From: CALHVR01 sp963528625
GTDB lineage: Bacteria; Fusobacteriota; Fusobacteriia; Fusobacteriales; Leptotrichiaceae
DNA: 64,000 bases
Reading direction: 5' to 3'
Assembly: GCA_963528625.1 (NCBI GenBank)
Contig: CAURVQ010000004.1
Location: 1-64,000, forward strand
Position 1 is the stretch's first letter; each line of letters starts with the position of its first letter. A program made the translations under genes and the position numbers. Positions 62,816-64,000 of this stretch are shown here, one piece after another. The notes below the pieces were generated by a model that ran no database searches, had not been told where the DNA came from, and saw only the letters and a program-made list of their open reading frames with translations.

Positions 62816-63953
62816 TTTTATCACGCCCTAATATTTCCCAATTTTTTAAAATTTCTTGTTCCAAACTCATTTTATATTCCGTTTTTTCTTTAAATCTATT
62901 TTGTGTTATTTTCTTTTGTTTATACTTTTTTACTCTTACTTTTTTTCCACCTTTATTTTTTTTCATTTTCCCTTTTTCATATTTCATTTTTTCATTATTT
63001 GAAATTTCTATATTTTTAAATTTAGTTTTTTCACTCTTAATCTTTTCATTTTTTTCTATTTTTTTAGAAAATTTTTTTATATTTTTTACAATTTCATATT
63101 CTTTTAAACTTTGATTTTTTTGTTGTAAATCATTTATTTCCTCTAAAGCATAACTTTCTAATTTTTTATTATTTTTAATTTTATTTAAAATTTTATCATT
63201 TAAAATAATCCCACTTAAAAATAAAATTATAACTATACTTAATACATTCCAAATTTGTCTAATTTTATTTGTTACTACTTCAAATCCTTTTATTTTACTT
63301 TTACCTTTTATAGCAATTACAACAAAATTCATTTCATTTTCGCACTTTAATTCTTTATTTTGTATTTTTTCATCTATCTCTTTTTTTATATCTTTTATAT
63401 TTTTAATTTTATTTATTTTCTCAAATGCCTCATCTTTTTCTATTATTTCATTAAAATTTTTATAAAATTCATTGTTACTTAATAATAAAATATCTCCTTT
63501 TTTTATTTTTATTTTTTTTATCATTTCTCCTGAAATATTAATGTATTCTCGTTTTTTTCTATAAAGTTTTATATTTGACGCACCAATATTTACAATTATT
63601 GCTTCATTTCCTTTCATTACAACACTAGCAATTTCAATATCTTGCATATAATTTTTATCAGCTTTCACTTTTTCATCAAAAATTTTATAATACGCATTTT
63701 TAAATATTTCCAAAATATTTTTTATTGAAAACATTTTATTTTCTATATAATTTTCAATAATTGTTTTTACACAATCTTGAGCATATTTTTTATCTTTTTC
63801 ATAATCTGATGAAAGTACCCAAATTCCTTGCTTTTCCGGAATATAACTTACATAAGTACTTTTTTCATTTTCAACTTTTTCAAAATATGTTTGAAAAACT
63901 AATCCCTCTCTTTCAGTAACTTTTTCTTTTTTTATTTCCAAAATTCCCACCAT
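62787..63953 (-). CDS. Degenerate PP2C-type phosphatase-like protein with membrane helix
   Basis: A 388-residue protein. Residues about 1-215 have the PP2C order and strand pattern (GIWVLSSDY, then SVVMKGNEAIIVNIGASNI, KGDILLLSNNE and NEMNFVVIAI), but the metal-binding Asp residues of DGxGG, GDSR and SDG are replaced, so it is probably inactive. A membrane helix spans about 234-252. The rest, about 255-388, is a very basic Lys-rich cytosolic or external tail. It is the first visible gene of the PP2C-kinase-Hsp70-M23 operon; its ribosome site is weak and upstream sequence is cut at the window edge. It may be a pseudophosphatase or ligand sensor. Confidence 0.75.
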   Translation of the reverse strand: MVGILEIKKEKVTEREGLVFQTYFEKVENEKSTYVSYIPEKQGIWVLSSDYEKDKKYAQDCVKTIIENYIENKMFSIKNILEIFKNAYYKIFDEKVKADKNYMQDIEIASVVMKGNEAIIVNIGASNIKLYRKKREYINISGEMIKKIKIKKGDILLLSNNEFYKNFNEIIEKDEAFEKINKIKNIKDIKKEIDEKIQNKELKCENEMNFVVIAIKGKSKIKGFEVVTNKIRQIWNVLSIVIILFLSGIILNDKILNKIKNNKKLESYALEEINDLQQKNQSLKEYEIVKNIKKFSKKIEKNEKIKSEKTKFKNIEISNNEKMKYEKGKMKKNKGGKKVRVKKYKQKKITQNRFKEKTEYKMSLEQEILKNWEILGRDKNGNVLTNKL

Positions 63954-64000
63954 CTTTTATTATTTTTTTTCATAATTTTTTTATATTTTTTCTCAATTCT

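Noticed and set aside
1..64000. CRISPR arrays, tRNA or rRNA genes, insertion sequences
   Set aside because: No spaced direct repeats, tRNA-like cloverleaf segments, rRNA-like blocks or transposase motifs were noticed on reading. tRNA detection by eye is not exhaustive.

Overview
The window is very AT-rich chromosomal DNA with dense, short-spaced genes, almost all on the minus strand: only one gene, the 124-residue carbonic-anhydrase-like protein at 57981-58355, is on the plus strand. The gene set mixes outer-membrane traits (a C-terminal-barrel autotransporter, an MliC-type lysozyme inhibitor, an enterobacterial-type SpeD) with traits more familiar from Gram-positives (WhiA, a large SRP RNA with an Alu domain, CopY, DUF896). 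That mix points to Fusobacteriota, most probably a Leptotrichia/Sneathia-like member. This placement is inference from content; no rRNA is present. Promoters are unusually easy to read, and many have -35/-10 boxes exactly 17 bp apart.

Layout, left to right, although transcription runs right to left. 1-8 kb is central metabolism: pyk (cut by the left edge), pfkA, pyrG, fba and the fructose operon fruK-fruA. 7.7-12 kb is a membrane-stress operon with two tandem mgtE magnesium transporters, an MscS channel and a metallo-beta-lactamase-fold hydrolase. 12-15 kb is copY-copA with two operator-like boxes. 15-17 kb holds an unusual GNAT-cation diffusion facilitator fusion directly downstream of the SRP RNA gene. 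17-21 kb has metN-metI and a three-gene polar amino-acid ABC importer, preceded by a short leader peptide with three consecutive His codons and an attenuator. 21-34 kb is mixed: a TrpX-like lipoprotein, trxB, a GH25 lysozyme, serS, whiA, yidD, yaaA, an MliC-like lipoprotein, the glycyl-radical pair yjjI-yjjW, a nuclease, alr and an FNT channel.

34-46 kb is polyamine metabolism: speD-speA-speE-speB and carboxyspermidine dehydrogenase form one operon, and nspC lies further along behind an AraC regulator and a subtilisin-type autotransporter lipoprotein. Two complete routes from putrescine to spermidine are therefore present. 46-51 kb holds a 1360-residue modular protein (lysozyme-like domain, PAAR-like DUF4280 domain, C-terminal Cys-His peptidase) that looks like an antibacterial effector. 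Two closely related small secreted proteins downstream are candidate immunity proteins. 51-58 kb is housekeeping: a ComF-like protein with a separate zinc ribbon, yraN, rnhB, an RluD-type synthase, truA, ansA and gph.

58-64 kb is a compact operon of a degenerate membrane PP2C, a Ser/Thr kinase, an Hsp70-like ATPase with a long N-terminal extension and an M23 peptidase. It probably continues past the right edge. Together with the effector locus and the His-leader attenuator, it is the most promising place for undescribed biology.
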